NCBI RefSeq assembly: GCF_017304615.1
Contig: NZ_JAFKLZ010000003.1
Coordinates: 62,001 to 126,000, forward strand
Length of the DNA stretch: 64,000 nt
Direction: 5' to 3'
From: Sphingomonas sp.
GTDB lineage: Bacteria > Pseudomonadota > Alphaproteobacteria > Sphingomonadales > Sphingomonadaceae
Part shown: piece after piece, positions 1-10,053 of the stretch
Layout of the letters: every line of letters starts with the position of its first letter
Position numbering within the stretch: the first letter of the stretch is position 1
Translations under genes and position numbers: made by a program
The notes under the pieces: generated by a model
Databases searched by the model: none
The model's input: the letters and a program-made list of their open reading frames with translations, nothing else
Told to the model about the DNA's origin: nothing

Positions 1-757
1 CAGTCGTGCCTTCGGACCAGCGATAGCGCACGACATTGCGTGAATCCTCCGAATGGGCAAACAGCATTTGCAGCAGCGCATGGCTTTCCGATGGTGACAG
101 TTGCGGAATGCGCGTCGTGTACATTCGGTTGACATAAAGGCATTTGCGCCCCGTTTCTGGATGGACCTGCACGACGGCATGCTCCGTGCCGTTACCCGGA
201 TCGGCGTCCTTGTTCTTGATGCCCTTTCTCAACCGATCGGGATATTCGTGGATGGCGGTCAATCCATCAATCAGGTTGCGGATCGGCGCAGATAGACGCT
301 CATAGGAAAGGTATTGGTTTAGCCACATCGTATCGCCGCCAACGGCGGGCAGGCGTACCATCGTGAGGACCGAACCGAGAGGTGGGTCAGGCTGGTGCGT
401 GAGGTCGGTATGCCAGATGTCGGCGGTTTTGCCGCTCGACGCGGCCAGCTCGACCACTTCGGGGTCGGCATCAAGCGTCGGCGAAAAATCATATGTGGCT
501 AACGCCCCCCATGTCTTGCCGAACGCCAGCAGCTCCTCGTTGCTGAGCCCCTGGTCGGGAAAGAAGATCACGAGATGGTCGAGCAGCGCCCGGCGAAATG
601 CCTTGCGATCATCCTCGTCGAGAAGACGGCGAAGATCGGCGCCGCGAATCTCGGCCCCCAGCGCACCCGCCAGGGGGCGGATGTCGAGCTTGGTCTTTTG
701 CATCGTGACGCCCGTTCGGCTCAAATCTCGTACGCTCGCCAACGTCGATTTGCTCAT
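1..757 (-). CDS. TauD/TfdA-family 2-oxoglutarate dioxygenase (3' end beyond window)
   Basis: The reverse-strand frame runs open from 757 to the window edge, so the C-terminus is missing. Seen: an IWHTDLTH segment with the HxD iron ligands at about residues 116-118, a GDTMWLNQY segment and VHPETGRKCLYVN, all typical of taurine or 2,4-D type dioxygenases. The distal His and the 2-oxoglutarate Arg lie outside the window. The start at 757 gives MSKSTLASV and follows the phyH-like stop by 12 nt; an internal ATG at 703 is a possible alternative start. The family hydroxylates small acids such as sulfonates, aryloxyacids or carnitine-like compounds using Fe(II), O2 and 2-oxoglutarate in the cytoplasm. 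The substrate cannot be read from sequence. It is probably co-transcribed with the upstream PhyH-like gene. Confidence 0.85.
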   Translation of the reverse strand, partial: MSKSTLASVRDLSRTGVTMQKTKLDIRPLAGALGAEIRGADLRRLLDEDDRKAFRRALLDHLVIFFPDQGLSNEELLAFGKTWGALATYDFSPTLDADPEVVELAASSGKTADIWHTDLTHQPDPPLGSVLTMVRLPAVGGDTMWLNQYLSYERLSAPIRNLIDGLTAIHEYPDRLRKGIKNKDADPGNGTEHAVVQVHPETGRKCLYVNRMYTTRIPQLSPSESHALLQMLFAHSEDSRNVVRYRWSEGTT

Positions 758-769
758 ATTCCGCTCAGC

Positions 770-1693
770 CTAGCTGGATACACTCTCAGGAAGAGGTTCA
801 GATTCAGCCAGTGAAGTGGCGAAGGGCTGGGCAGCAAGCGCAACGGTTTCGTCGGCGTCCATCAGCATTGTGAGGAAGTTGTCGGCTTTCGGCCGCAAGG
901 ACTTAGCGACGCCTTCAATACATTTCTTGTCCAAGAAGGATCGTCCATCGGAAAATCTTATCACGATTGCCTTTCGGTTCGGCAAATCCGCTGATTTCAG
1001 GCGAGAGGTCCGGTGCCACACGTTTCTTGAAAACAGCAGCGCATCTCCTGGATCAAAGTCCTGATCAGGGTGCTTTGCGGCTTCAAGGATCTGCTCGTCA
1101 AATGGTCCGGTCCAAGGATCTCCGTCCGGGCCAAACTGCAGAAGGCGCGCCGCGCTCAAAAAATCTCTGCCGCCTATTTTTCCTAAACTTCGAAAGACCA
1201 TCGTCCATTGCTGAATGCGGCTATAGGCACTGAACATATCCTGCGGCGCCCAAATCAATCCTCCGCCGTTCGGCTCTTCCCTAACAGGCGTGAGGGGTAT
1301 CCAAAGCGTGAAGGATGCGACTTCCGGTCCAACGAAGCAGAAGCTTCTACGTCCGAAGTGCCACTCTGACCCCTTGTCGGCAGGTGTGAGCTCAAACGAG
1401 AGCATATTGGTGGCTACTTGATGCTGGCCCGTCAGCCTCCCGATGATGCGAGAGAACTCCGTGGATCTACACAGAGCGGTGATGATTTTCGATGGCGGTC
1501 CGTCGCCATACGCCAGCCGCTTGAAGGAATTATCACCATCGTGGTCTGGCGGCACGCTGAGGTCAAGTGCGGCCTTTTCAAAAGCTTTGATAGCCTCTGA
1601 TGTGAAGAGTTGTCGAAGTACAACCGCTCCCTCTTGGTTGATCTGGTTTATCAGCGAGGGGGTGACGTCGAAGCGCTGCACAAGATCACTCAT
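770..1693 (-). CDS. PhyH/SyrB2-superfamily Fe(II)/2-oxoglutarate enzyme with HXG motif
   Basis: A 307-residue protein when started at 1693, where ATG follows a GAGGT ribosome site; a longer in-frame ATG at 1783 has less support. The fold signals are those of phytanoyl-CoA dioxygenases: SEWHFGRR at residues 110-117, FTLWIPLTPV soon after, and a distal NVWHRTS with His227 followed 13 residues later by Arg240, the usual 2-oxoglutarate anchor. The metal motif reads His112-Phe-Gly114 in place of HxD, so the iron-binding carboxylate is absent. In this superfamily HxA or HxG is the hallmark of radical halogenases (SyrB2, WelO5, BesD), where halide fills the vacant site. Halogenase activity is inference; a degenerate or atypical hydroxylase is the alternative. 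A tauD-like gene follows at 12 nt. Confidence 0.8.
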   Translation of the reverse strand: MSDLVQRFDVTPSLINQINQEGAVVLRQLFTSEAIKAFEKAALDLSVPPDHDGDNSFKRLAYGDGPPSKIITALCRSTEFSRIIGRLTGQHQVATNMLSFELTPADKGSEWHFGRRSFCFVGPEVASFTLWIPLTPVREEPNGGGLIWAPQDMFSAYSRIQQWTMVFRSLGKIGGRDFLSAARLLQFGPDGDPWTGPFDEQILEAAKHPDQDFDPGDALLFSRNVWHRTSRLKSADLPNRKAIVIRFSDGRSFLDKKCIEGVAKSLRPKADNFLTMLMDADETVALAAQPFATSLAESEPLPESVSS

Positions 1694-1970
1694 TGAGACG
1701 ACCTCTTTCCGACTCCCACGCTGTGATAGCGAGACCAAGCCATTAGGGGAGGAGCAATATCGGCCGGACAATGTATAAAACAACGATATTGTTACGATCG
1801 CTTCGATAGGATAATATTATTGTAATCCTATTAGATAAAAATCTGACGGTAGAGTCCGTGTGGATTCCCCGGGGTACGTGGCGTGGCACGACCCGTCGCG
1901 GTCGGCCCTTATTGTGCCGACTATCCCGCCGTCTGCATTCGCATGATATCTTAAGCTCTTTTATCGGCCT
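1694..1970. other. Intergenic control region upstream of the phyH-tauD pair
   Basis: 277 bp with no supported gene. It lies between the ligU stop at 1971 and the phyH-like start at 1693. It is much more AT-rich around 1770-1845 than its neighbours and holds the shared 36-bp element (1781-1816) and an overlapping 7-bp-arm inverted repeat, both listed separately. A promoter reading leftwards into phyH is expected here, but no convincing -35/-10 pair can be assigned by eye. Confidence 0.6.
1781..1816 (-). promoter_or_regulatory. 36-bp element shared with 16527-16562, probable LysR-type operator
   Basis: Read towards phyH, this stretch matches the stretch before the TonB receptor at 16,776 in 31 of 36 positions, in the same orientation relative to the downstream gene. 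It includes the near-palindrome CAACGATATTGTT and a central CGATCG. An inverted repeat ATAGGAT (1806-1812) / ATCCTAT (1825-1831) overlaps its distal end. A LysR gene (15600-16517) adjoins the second copy, so that regulator is the natural candidate to bind both; this is inference. Confidence 0.7.
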
Positions 1971-3026
1971 TCACGCAAAGATTTCGCCATCCATCAGTTT
2001 ATTAGCCGTGCGTAACAAAGCGGCGGTCGTTACGTTGCCCGCATCGTCCAGTTTCAGAATGCAGCTCATCTCGCCGGTCGGATGTTCGACCGACAGCGTC
2101 TTGCGCGCACCGTCCGACACCTCCGCAACTGCTGCGGTGGGCGATCCTTCGATCAGGCACGCCGTCGCCACGCTCACCGCGCCCAGCACGCCGATGCTCG
2201 CGTGCGCACGGTGAGGAATGAAGCTGCGCACCGTCACCGCGCCGCCATGGGCGGGTGCTGCCACCAGCATCATCTTCGGCACCGATTTGTCGGCAACGTC
2301 GCCGAGGTTCATCATCGGCCCGGCCTGCAACCGGATCGCTTCGATGCGCACCTTCAACTCCGCCGCGGTGTCCAGCGTTTCGCGGTCCTCATAGCCGGTC
2401 GCGCCGACATCGGCGGCGCGGAACACCACACACGGCATACCATTGTCGATGAGCGTACAGGCCACTCCGTCGATCATGTCGACGGCGTTGCCAGTCGGCA
2501 GCAACGCGCCGCACGATGAGCCAGCGGTGTCGCGAAATTCGAGCGCGATCGGCGCGGCACTGCCCGGTACGCCGTCTATCCGCGCATCACCCGCATAAGT
2601 CACGATGCCCCCCGGCGTCTGGCATGTCGCAACCGCGATCTGGCTGGTATTGACCATGAAGACCGCAACTCGCGTCTCGCCGCCGCTCGCCACGACCAGC
2701 CCGCGCTCGATTGCGAACGGCCCGACGCCAGCAAGCATATTGCCGCAATTCTGCGCATCCGAGACGATCGCCTGATCGACGAAGACCTGCAGGAACAAAT
2801 AGTCGACATCGACGCTGTCGCGCGCCGATTTCGACACGACCGCGACTTTCGAAGTAAGGGGATCTCCGCCGCCCATGCCATCGATCTGGCGCGAATCGGG
2901 CGAGCCCATAACACGCAGCAGGAAGGCGTCGCGCGCGGCGGCGTCGGTTGGCAGGTCTTCAGCGAGGAAGAATGCGCCCTTGGATGTGCCGCCGCGCATC
3001 CACATGCATCGCACGCCGTTACTCAT
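1971..3026 (-). CDS. ligU: 4-oxalomesaconate tautomerase (1,3-allylic isomerase), PrpF family
   Basis: A 351-residue PrpF-family protein with the N-terminal [13 protein letters not shown] and the [15 protein letters not shown] segments typical of the family. Lys66 and Cys94 (in QNCGNM) sit where the catalytic Lys and Cys of Sphingobium LigU are described. LigU isomerises 4-oxalomesaconate to the 3-hexenedioate form that LigJ hydrates in the protocatechuate 4,5-cleavage pathway. The start at 3026 overlaps the stop of ligK (3019) by 8 nt, so the two are translationally coupled on the minus strand. GalD of the gallate pathway is the close alternative name; the neighbourhood favours LigU. Confidence 0.9.
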   Translation of the reverse strand: MSNGVRCMWMRGGTSKGAFFLAEDLPTDAAARDAFLLRVMGSPDSRQIDGMGGGDPLTSKVAVVSKSARDSVDVDYLFLQVFVDQAIVSDAQNCGNMLAGVGPFAIERGLVVASGGETRVAVFMVNTSQIAVATCQTPGGIVTYAGDARIDGVPGSAAPIALEFRDTAGSSCGALLPTGNAVDMIDGVACTLIDNGMPCVVFRAADVGATGYEDRETLDTAAELKVRIEAIRLQAGPMMNLGDVADKSVPKMMLVAAPAHGGAVTVRSFIPHRAHASIGVLGAVSVATACLIEGSPTAAVAEVSDGARKTLSVEHPTGEMSCILKLDDAGNVTTAALLRTANKLMDGEIFA

Positions 3027-3690
3027 ATTTCAGACCCAATTCCGCGAGCTTGCCGCGCATGTCGTAGATGTCGAGGCCGAGTTCGCCCGCCGCGAGCCGC
3101 TGGCGCTTGGCTTCCTCGTTCGCCTCGCGCGCCTGTGCTTTTTTGAGCACGCCTGCAGCATCTGTGCGCTTAACGACGCAGACGCCGTCATCATCCGCCA
3201 CGATTATATCACCGGCGCCGATCGCCGCCCCCGCACAGACGACCGGCACGTTGACCGAGCCGAGCGTCGCCTTGACGGTCCCTTGTGCGAACACCGCCGT
3301 GGACCAGACCGGGAAGCCCATCTGCGTGAGGTCGCGCACATCGCGCACGCCTGCGTCGATGACGAGGCCACAGCAGCCGCGCGCCATTGCCGAGGTGGCA
3401 AGGAGATCCCCGAAATAGCCGTCCTCGCATGGGCTTGTCGGGGCGAGCACGAGAATGTCGCCCGCCTCGAGCTGTTCGATCGCGACATGGACCATCCAAT
3501 TGTCGCCCGGCGGTGCCGAAATCGTCACCGCCGATCCGGCGACGCGCGCACCCGGATAGATCGGGCGCATGCGGCTGGCGAGCAGTCCGATGCGACCTTG
3601 CGCTTCATGCACTGTCGCGACGCCGGCATGCGCGAGACCGTCGATGACCGCCGCGTCGGCGCGCTCGATCCGGGTGACGACCTTGGCCAT
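3019..3690 (-). CDS. ligK: 4-carboxy-4-hydroxy-2-oxoadipate aldolase (RraA-like)
   Basis: A 223-residue protein of the RraA-like class II aldolase family (HMG/CHA aldolase, about 225-230 residues usual). The diagnostic [14 protein letters not shown] segment supplies the Arg-Asp pair that binds pyruvate and divalent metal, and [14 protein letters not shown] follows. It cleaves 4-carboxy-4-hydroxy-2-oxoadipate to pyruvate and oxaloacetate, the last step of the protocatechuate 4,5-cleavage route, and the family also decarboxylates oxaloacetate. The start at 3690 follows an AAGGAG site; a longer frame to 4011 runs into the divergent regulator and is rejected. It is first in a ligK-ligU operon divergent from the LysR gene at 3776. 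Confidence 0.92.
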   Translation of the reverse strand: MAKVVTRIERADAAVIDGLAHAGVATVHEAQGRIGLLASRMRPIYPGARVAGSAVTISAPPGDNWMVHVAIEQLEAGDILVLAPTSPCEDGYFGDLLATSAMARGCCGLVIDAGVRDVRDLTQMGFPVWSTAVFAQGTVKATLGSVNVPVVCAGAAIGAGDIIVADDDGVCVVKRTDAAGVLKKAQAREANEEAKRQRLAAGELGLDIYDMRGKLAELGLKYE

Positions 3691-3738
3691 GTTCGCAATC
3701 TCCTTCGCTCGTGCGACGTGAACCTTCCGCGAGAGATC

Positions 3739-3753
3739 GCAATTTCGAATTGC
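3739..3753. promoter_or_regulatory. Dyad GCAATT-TCG-AATTGC in the ligK/LysR divergent promoter
   Basis: A perfect 6-bp-arm inverted repeat with a 3-nt spacer in the 85-bp gap between ligK (minus) and the tandem-HTH LysR gene (plus). Its core ATTTCGAAT recurs before the gene at 5035. Position between a LysR gene and its divergent target is the classical place for a LysR box; binding is inferred. Confidence 0.6.
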
Positions 3754-3775
3754 AAGACGTCGATAAGTTTTCTCT

Positions 3776-4981
3776 ATGTCTTGCATGAGCGTCGTGCCCT
3801 TCGATCTCAACTTCAGGCACCTCCGCGCGATCGGCGCGATCGTGCAGTGTGGCAGCATGAGCGCTGCCGCCAATGCCGTCAGCTTGTCGCAACCGGCGCT
3901 GACCCAAGGCATCGCCAAGCTCGAGGCGCAACTCGGCGTCGCGCTGTTCTTGAGGCGACCGGGCGGGATGGACTCGACCGAAGCCGGATACGCGCTGGCC
4001 GAGCGCGGCACGGCGGCGTTCGCGCATCTTGCCGCCGCAGTGCGCGCAGGGCGCAGATTCGCCAGGCCCGAATGGCTTATGACCGCGACGCAACTCCGTG
4101 CCTTTCTCAGCCTCGCCGATACTGGGAGCTTCGTTGGCGCTGCGTCGGCGCTTGACCTCTCGCAACCGGCGATTCACCGCGCGGTGCGCGATCTCGAACA
4201 GATCTGCGGCATCCCGCTGGTAGACCGGCGCGGGCGCGGTATCGCGCTCAGCCCGGCGGGGCTGCGGCTCGCACGCGGCATTCGTCTCGCGCGCGCGGAA
4301 ATCGCGGCGGCGATCGCAGAAATCTGCGATGTCAATGGCGGCAGCGTCGTGATCGGCGCGATGCCGCTATCGCGAGCGATGCTGGTGCCGCGCGCGATCG
4401 CGCAGCTTGTCGCCGAACTGCCCCACTCCGAAATTGACGTGATCGAAGGCTCGTGGCGCGAACTTGTCGAGGCGCTGCGCGACGGCGCGATCGACCTCAT
4501 GATCGGTGCGTTGCGCCCTGAACCCGCCCCGCCCGATCTGCTGCAGACGGCGCTCCTCACCGACCGGCTGATGATCGTCGGCCGCGCCGGCCATCCGCTC
4601 GCGGGCGCGGCGTCGCCGTCCGCGCATGAGCTTGCCAGCTATCCCTGGATCGTGGGCCATTCGGGTGCGCCCCTGCGCGCGCTGTGGGAACGACTGTTCG
4701 GGAGCGGCCCGCTTCCCCGCGCCCCGATCCATTGCGGATCGGTCATGGTGATCCGCGGCATCCTCGTCGAAAGCGATTTCCTCACTCTGCTCTCGCCGCA
4801 GCAGGTCGCGCTGGAGGTCGACAGCGGCGTGTTGGCCGCGATCGGGCCGCAACCCGAGATGAGCGGCCGCGTGATCGGCGTAACGACGCGGCGCGACTGG
4901 CGGCCGACTCGCCCGCAGGCAGGCTTCCTGGCGGCATTGTCGAACTCGGCATCGCGCATAAGGAATCAGGATTTCGAATAA
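3776..4981 (+). CDS. LysR-type regulator with two N-terminal HTH domains, probable lig regulator
   Basis: A 401-residue protein, about 100 longer than a normal LysR regulator, because two LysR-type winged HTH domains sit in tandem: residues 12-72 ([10 protein letters not shown] ... [15 protein letters not shown]) and residues 102-162 ([18 protein letters not shown] ... [15 protein letters not shown]). One substrate-binding domain follows from about residue 185. It is divergent from ligK-ligU and lies upstream of the ligJIABC run, so control of the protocatechuate genes (a LigR-like role) is likely, though LigR itself is not known to me to have two HTH domains. ATG codons at 3776 and 3785 are both possible starts; the choice does not affect the domains. 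Confidence 0.85.
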   Translation: MSCMSVVPFDLNFRHLRAIGAIVQCGSMSAAANAVSLSQPALTQGIAKLEAQLGVALFLRRPGGMDSTEAGYALAERGTAAFAHLAAAVRAGRRFARPEWLMTATQLRAFLSLADTGSFVGAASALDLSQPAIHRAVRDLEQICGIPLVDRRGRGIALSPAGLRLARGIRLARAEIAAAIAEICDVNGGSVVIGAMPLSRAMLVPRAIAQLVAELPHSEIDVIEGSWRELVEALRDGAIDLMIGALRPEPAPPDLLQTALLTDRLMIVGRAGHPLAGAASPSAHELASYPWIVGHSGAPLRALWERLFGSGPLPRAPIHCGSVMVIRGILVESDFLTLLSPQQVALEVDSGVLAAIGPQPEMSGRVIGVTTRRDWRPTRPQAGFLAALSNSASRIRNQDFE

Positions 4982-4985
4982 TCCG
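4969..4985. promoter_or_regulatory. Dyad GGATT-N6-AATCC before the DUF1932-ligJIABC operon
   Basis: The sequence GGATTTCGAATAATCC overlaps the stop of the LysR gene and lies about 50 bp before the start at 5035. It shares the ATTTCGAAT core with the dyad at 3739-3753, and a weaker ATTTCGATT follows at 4992. It may be a second binding site of the same regulator; this is inference from two sites only. Confidence 0.4.
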
Positions 4986-5034
4986 CCGACGATTTCGATT
5001 GGGCTGGGTGCGCGGCGCGCGCCAAGCGGGACCG

Positions 5035-5901
5035 ATGGAGCGGACGACAGCCCTAATCGGATTCGGAGAGGCCGCGATGGCGTTCACGCCTGGCCTCGCC
5101 GCCGATCTGCGCGCATACGACGTCAAGACCGACCGGCCCGATCTCGCCGCCGCGAAACGGACGGAGTATGCTGCGCTAGGCGTCGCCGGCTGCGCCACCG
5201 CGCGCCAGGCGCTGGATACGGCTGAGGCAGTGTTGTCGCTCGTGACTGCCGACCAGGCTCTACGCGTCGCCCAAAGTGCGCGGATCACGCCCGGCTGCCT
5301 TTGGTTCGACATGAACAGCGTCTCCCCCGACACCAAGCGCGCTGCCGCGACCGCCATCGATAGCAAAAAAGGACGCTATGTTGATGTTGCGGTGATGTCG
5401 GCGGTACTGCCGGCGCGCACGAAAGCGCCATTACTGGTCTCCGGTATGCACGCGGAAGCGGGCGCAGCCTTTCTCGCCGGGCTCGGTTTCTCCAATGTCC
5501 GCATCATCGCTGGTGCGGTCGGCCGCGCCTCATCGATCAAGATGATCCGATCGGTGATCGTCAAGGGCATCGAGGCGCTCACCGCCGAATGCTTGATCGC
5601 CGCCGATCGCGCTGGGGTGCTTGACGAAGTGCTCTCCTCACTCGACGCGGGCCAGCCGTCTGCGCGCTGGGCCGAGCGCGCGGACTACAATTTCGATCGC
5701 ATGCTCGCACACGGCGTTCGCCGCGCCGCCGAGATGGAAGAAGTCATCAAGACGCTCGACGCGCTCGGAACGGGAGCGGTGATGAGCAACGGCACCGTCA
5801 AACGCCAGCGCGCAATCGGCACGCTTGGAGTTTCGCCGCCCGAGGGGCTCGCCGCCAAACTCGCCATCGTCATGCCAGGCCCGAAGGCGCAGGCCGTATG
5901 A
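5035..5901 (+). CDS. NAD(P)-binding 6-phosphogluconate dehydrogenase-like protein with DUF1932 domain
   Basis: A 288-residue protein. The N-terminus has a Rossmann segment ALIGFGEAAMAF, followed by a WFDMNSVSPDTKR segment like the substrate loop of beta-hydroxyacid dehydrogenases. The C-terminal part carries the conserved ASSIKMIRSVIVKGIEAL helix, with the catalytic-type Lys, and the DUF1932 region. Members reduce or oxidise 3-hydroxyacid-type substrates with NAD(P). It overlaps ligJ by 4 nt (ATGA), so it is the first gene of the lig operon, yet no step of the classical 4,5-cleavage pathway needs it. The start at 5035 gives MERTTALIGFG; an upstream extension into the LysR gene was rejected. 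The substrate is unknown. Confidence 0.75.
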   Translation: MERTTALIGFGEAAMAFTPGLAADLRAYDVKTDRPDLAAAKRTEYAALGVAGCATARQALDTAEAVLSLVTADQALRVAQSARITPGCLWFDMNSVSPDTKRAAATAIDSKKGRYVDVAVMSAVLPARTKAPLLVSGMHAEAGAAFLAGLGFSNVRIIAGAVGRASSIKMIRSVIVKGIEALTAECLIAADRAGVLDEVLSSLDAGQPSARWAERADYNFDRMLAHGVRRAAEMEEVIKTLDALGTGAVMSNGTVKRQRAIGTLGVSPPEGLAAKLAIVMPGPKAQAV

Positions 5902-6917
5902 TCATCGATTGCCATGGTCATTATACTACTGCACCCAGCGCGCATAACGGCTGGCGCCAGAGGCAAAAGGCCGCGTTCCTGACTGGCGAGGGCTCCCCGC
6001 GCTATCCCGCCATCTCCGACGACGAAATCCGCGAGACGTTGGAAGCGAATCAGCTCCGCCTGCTGCGCGAGCGCGGCGCAGACATGACGATCTTCTCGCC
6101 GCGCGCTTCCGCAATGGCGCCGCATGTCGGCGACGAGAATGTGGCGAAGGCTTGGGCGCGCGCCAATAACGACCTGATCCGGCGCTGCGCCGATCTATAC
6201 TCCGACATCTTCGCGCCCGTCTGCATGCTGCCGCAGAACCCGAGGGCCGACATGGCCGGCTCGATCGAGGAACTCGATCGCTGCGTCTCCGAACTCGGGT
6301 TCATCGGCTGCAATCTTAATCCCGATCCGGGCGGCGGGGACTTCACCGCGCCGCCGCTCACCGATCGCTTCTGGTATCCGTTCTACGAGAAGATGATCGA
6401 GCTCAACGTGCCGGCAATGATCCACGTCTCGGGAAGCTGCAATCCCGGCCTGCATGCGACCGGCGCTTATTATATTGCCGCCGACACGATCGCGTTCATG
6501 CAGCTGATCGAGGGCGATCTGTTCGCCGATTTCCCGACGCTGCGCTTCATCATCCCGCATGGCGGTGGCGCGGTGCCCTATCATTGGGGTCGCTATCGCG
6601 GGCTGGCCGACATGCTCCAGCGACCCGACCTCGGCACGCATGTCATGAACAACGTGTTCTTCGATACCTGCGTCTATCATCAGCCGGGCATCGATCTGCT
6701 GGCGCGGGTGATCGAGACGAAGAACATCCTGTTCGGCAGCGAGATGGTCGGCGCGGTACGCGGCGTGGATCCGACTACCGGGCAGTATTTCGACGACACC
6801 AGACGCTACGTCGACGCGCTGCCTATCAGTGACGCTCAGCGCCACGCAATCTTCGAGGGCAACGCCCGGCGCGTCTTCCCGAGGCTCGATGCGATGCTGA
6901 AGGCGCTCGGCAAGTGA
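5898..6917 (+). CDS. ligJ: 4-oxalomesaconate hydratase (amidohydrolase superfamily)
   Basis: A 339-residue protein (Sphingobium LigJ is about the same size). Seen: MIIDCHGHYTT with the two metal-binding His residues at the N-terminus, SPRASAMAPH, NLNPDPGGG, AMIHVSGSCN, FIIPHGGGAVPYHWGRYRGL and FFDTCVYHQPGIDLL, in the same order as in LigJ. The enzyme is a zinc-dependent hydratase of the ACMSD-like branch and adds water to the isomerised oxalomesaconate, producing the substrate of the LigK aldolase. It starts in an ATGA overlap with the DUF1932 gene and ends in a 4-nt overlap with ligI, so it is tightly coupled in the operon. Confidence 0.95.
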   Translation: MIIDCHGHYTTAPSAHNGWRQRQKAAFLTGEGSPRYPAISDDEIRETLEANQLRLLRERGADMTIFSPRASAMAPHVGDENVAKAWARANNDLIRRCADLYSDIFAPVCMLPQNPRADMAGSIEELDRCVSELGFIGCNLNPDPGGGDFTAPPLTDRFWYPFYEKMIELNVPAMIHVSGSCNPGLHATGAYYIAADTIAFMQLIEGDLFADFPTLRFIIPHGGGAVPYHWGRYRGLADMLQRPDLGTHVMNNVFFDTCVYHQPGIDLLARVIETKNILFGSEMVGAVRGVDPTTGQYFDDTRRYVDALPISDAQRHAIFEGNARRVFPRLDAMLKALGK

Positions 6918-7815
6918 GCGCCTTCGCGATGGATGCCGACTGGCTGTGCTTCGATCCGGCGCCCTCGAAGCCTGCGTTCACGCCGCCGCCTGGCGCGGTC
7001 GACGCGCATTGTCACGTCTTCGGACCGGGCGATGCATTTCCGTTCGCGCCCGAGCGCAGATATACGCCCTGCGACGCCGGACGCGACGCGCTTTACGAAC
7101 TGCGCGATTTCCTCGGCTTCTCGCGCAACGTGATCGTGCAGGCGACCTGCCACGGCAAGGATAACGGCGCGGTGATCGACGCGCTCGTCCATGCCCGCGG
7201 CCGCGCGCGCGGCGTCGCCGATGTGCGCGGCGATATCCGCGAGGACGAACTGGCGGCGATGCACGAGGCTGGCGTGCGCGGGGTGCGCTTCAATTACGTG
7301 AAGCGGCTCGTCGATCCTCGGCCCGACAGTTATTATCGTGCGATCATCGACAGGATCGCAGCATTCGGCTGGCATGTCGTAATCTATTTCGAGGCGGCCG
7401 ATCTCGCCGAGAAATGGGATTTCTTCACGGCTTTGCCGACGACCTTGGTGGTCGATCACATGGGCCGGCCCGATGTGACGAAAGACCCGGAGGGCCCCGA
7501 ATTCGCATCGTTCCTGACCTTCATGGAGCGCCGGAACGTTTGGTCCAAGGTGACCTGCCCCGAGCGGCTGTCAAAGTCCGGTCCGCCGAGCTATGACGAT
7601 TTCGTGCCGTTCGCACGCAAGGTGGTCGAGCGCTTCCCCGATCGCGTACTGTGGGGCACCGACTGGCCGCACCCGAACCTCAACATGGTCGGCCACATGC
7701 CCGATGACGGCAAGCTGGTCGACCTCATCCCGCGTATCGCTCCGACGGCGGAACTGCAGCGCAAGCTCCTCGTCGACAATCCGATGCGGCTCTACTGGCC
7801 CGGGGAAACGGGCTG

Positions 7816-7816
<1 letters not shown>
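6914..7816 (+). CDS. ligI: 2-pyrone-4,6-dicarboxylate lactonase
   Basis: A 300-residue amidohydrolase-family protein. VDAHCHVFGPG (His32, His34), VVDHMGRPD (His182) and LWGTDWPHPN (Asp250) match the catalytic set of Sphingobium LigI with an offset of one or two residues. LigI reversibly hydrolyses 2-pyrone-4,6-dicarboxylate to 4-carboxy-2-hydroxymuconate/4-oxalomesaconate and, unusually for the superfamily, needs no metal. The ATG overlaps ligJ by 4 nt and the stop overlaps the ligA start, so coupling continues along the operon. Confidence 0.95.
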
Positions 7817-10012
<2,196 letters not shown>

Positions 10013-10015
10013 GGC

Positions 10016-10048
10016 CCCGGTCGCCGCTGGCGGGCGGCGGCGACCGGG
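10016..10048. terminator. GC-rich hairpin between convergent ligC and the CoA-ligase gene
   Basis: Perfect 12-bp arms CCCGGTCGCCGC (10016-10027) and GCGGCGACCGGG (10037-10048) with a 9-nt loop, in the 41-bp gap between two genes that point at each other. It probably ends transcription from both sides; there is no long T-tract, so an accessory mechanism is possible. Confidence 0.75.
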
Positions 10049-10053
10049 AACAT

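Noticed and set aside
4660-4680. TCGGGTGCGCC match to the tRNA-Arg 3' end, as a possible left attachment site
   Set aside because: Only 11 bases match, inside the coding sequence of the LysR effector domain, without T-arm or CCA context; best explained by chance.
10013-10053. Small gene or attenuator between ligC and the CoA ligase
   Set aside because: The gap is 41 bp and almost filled by the perfect hairpin.
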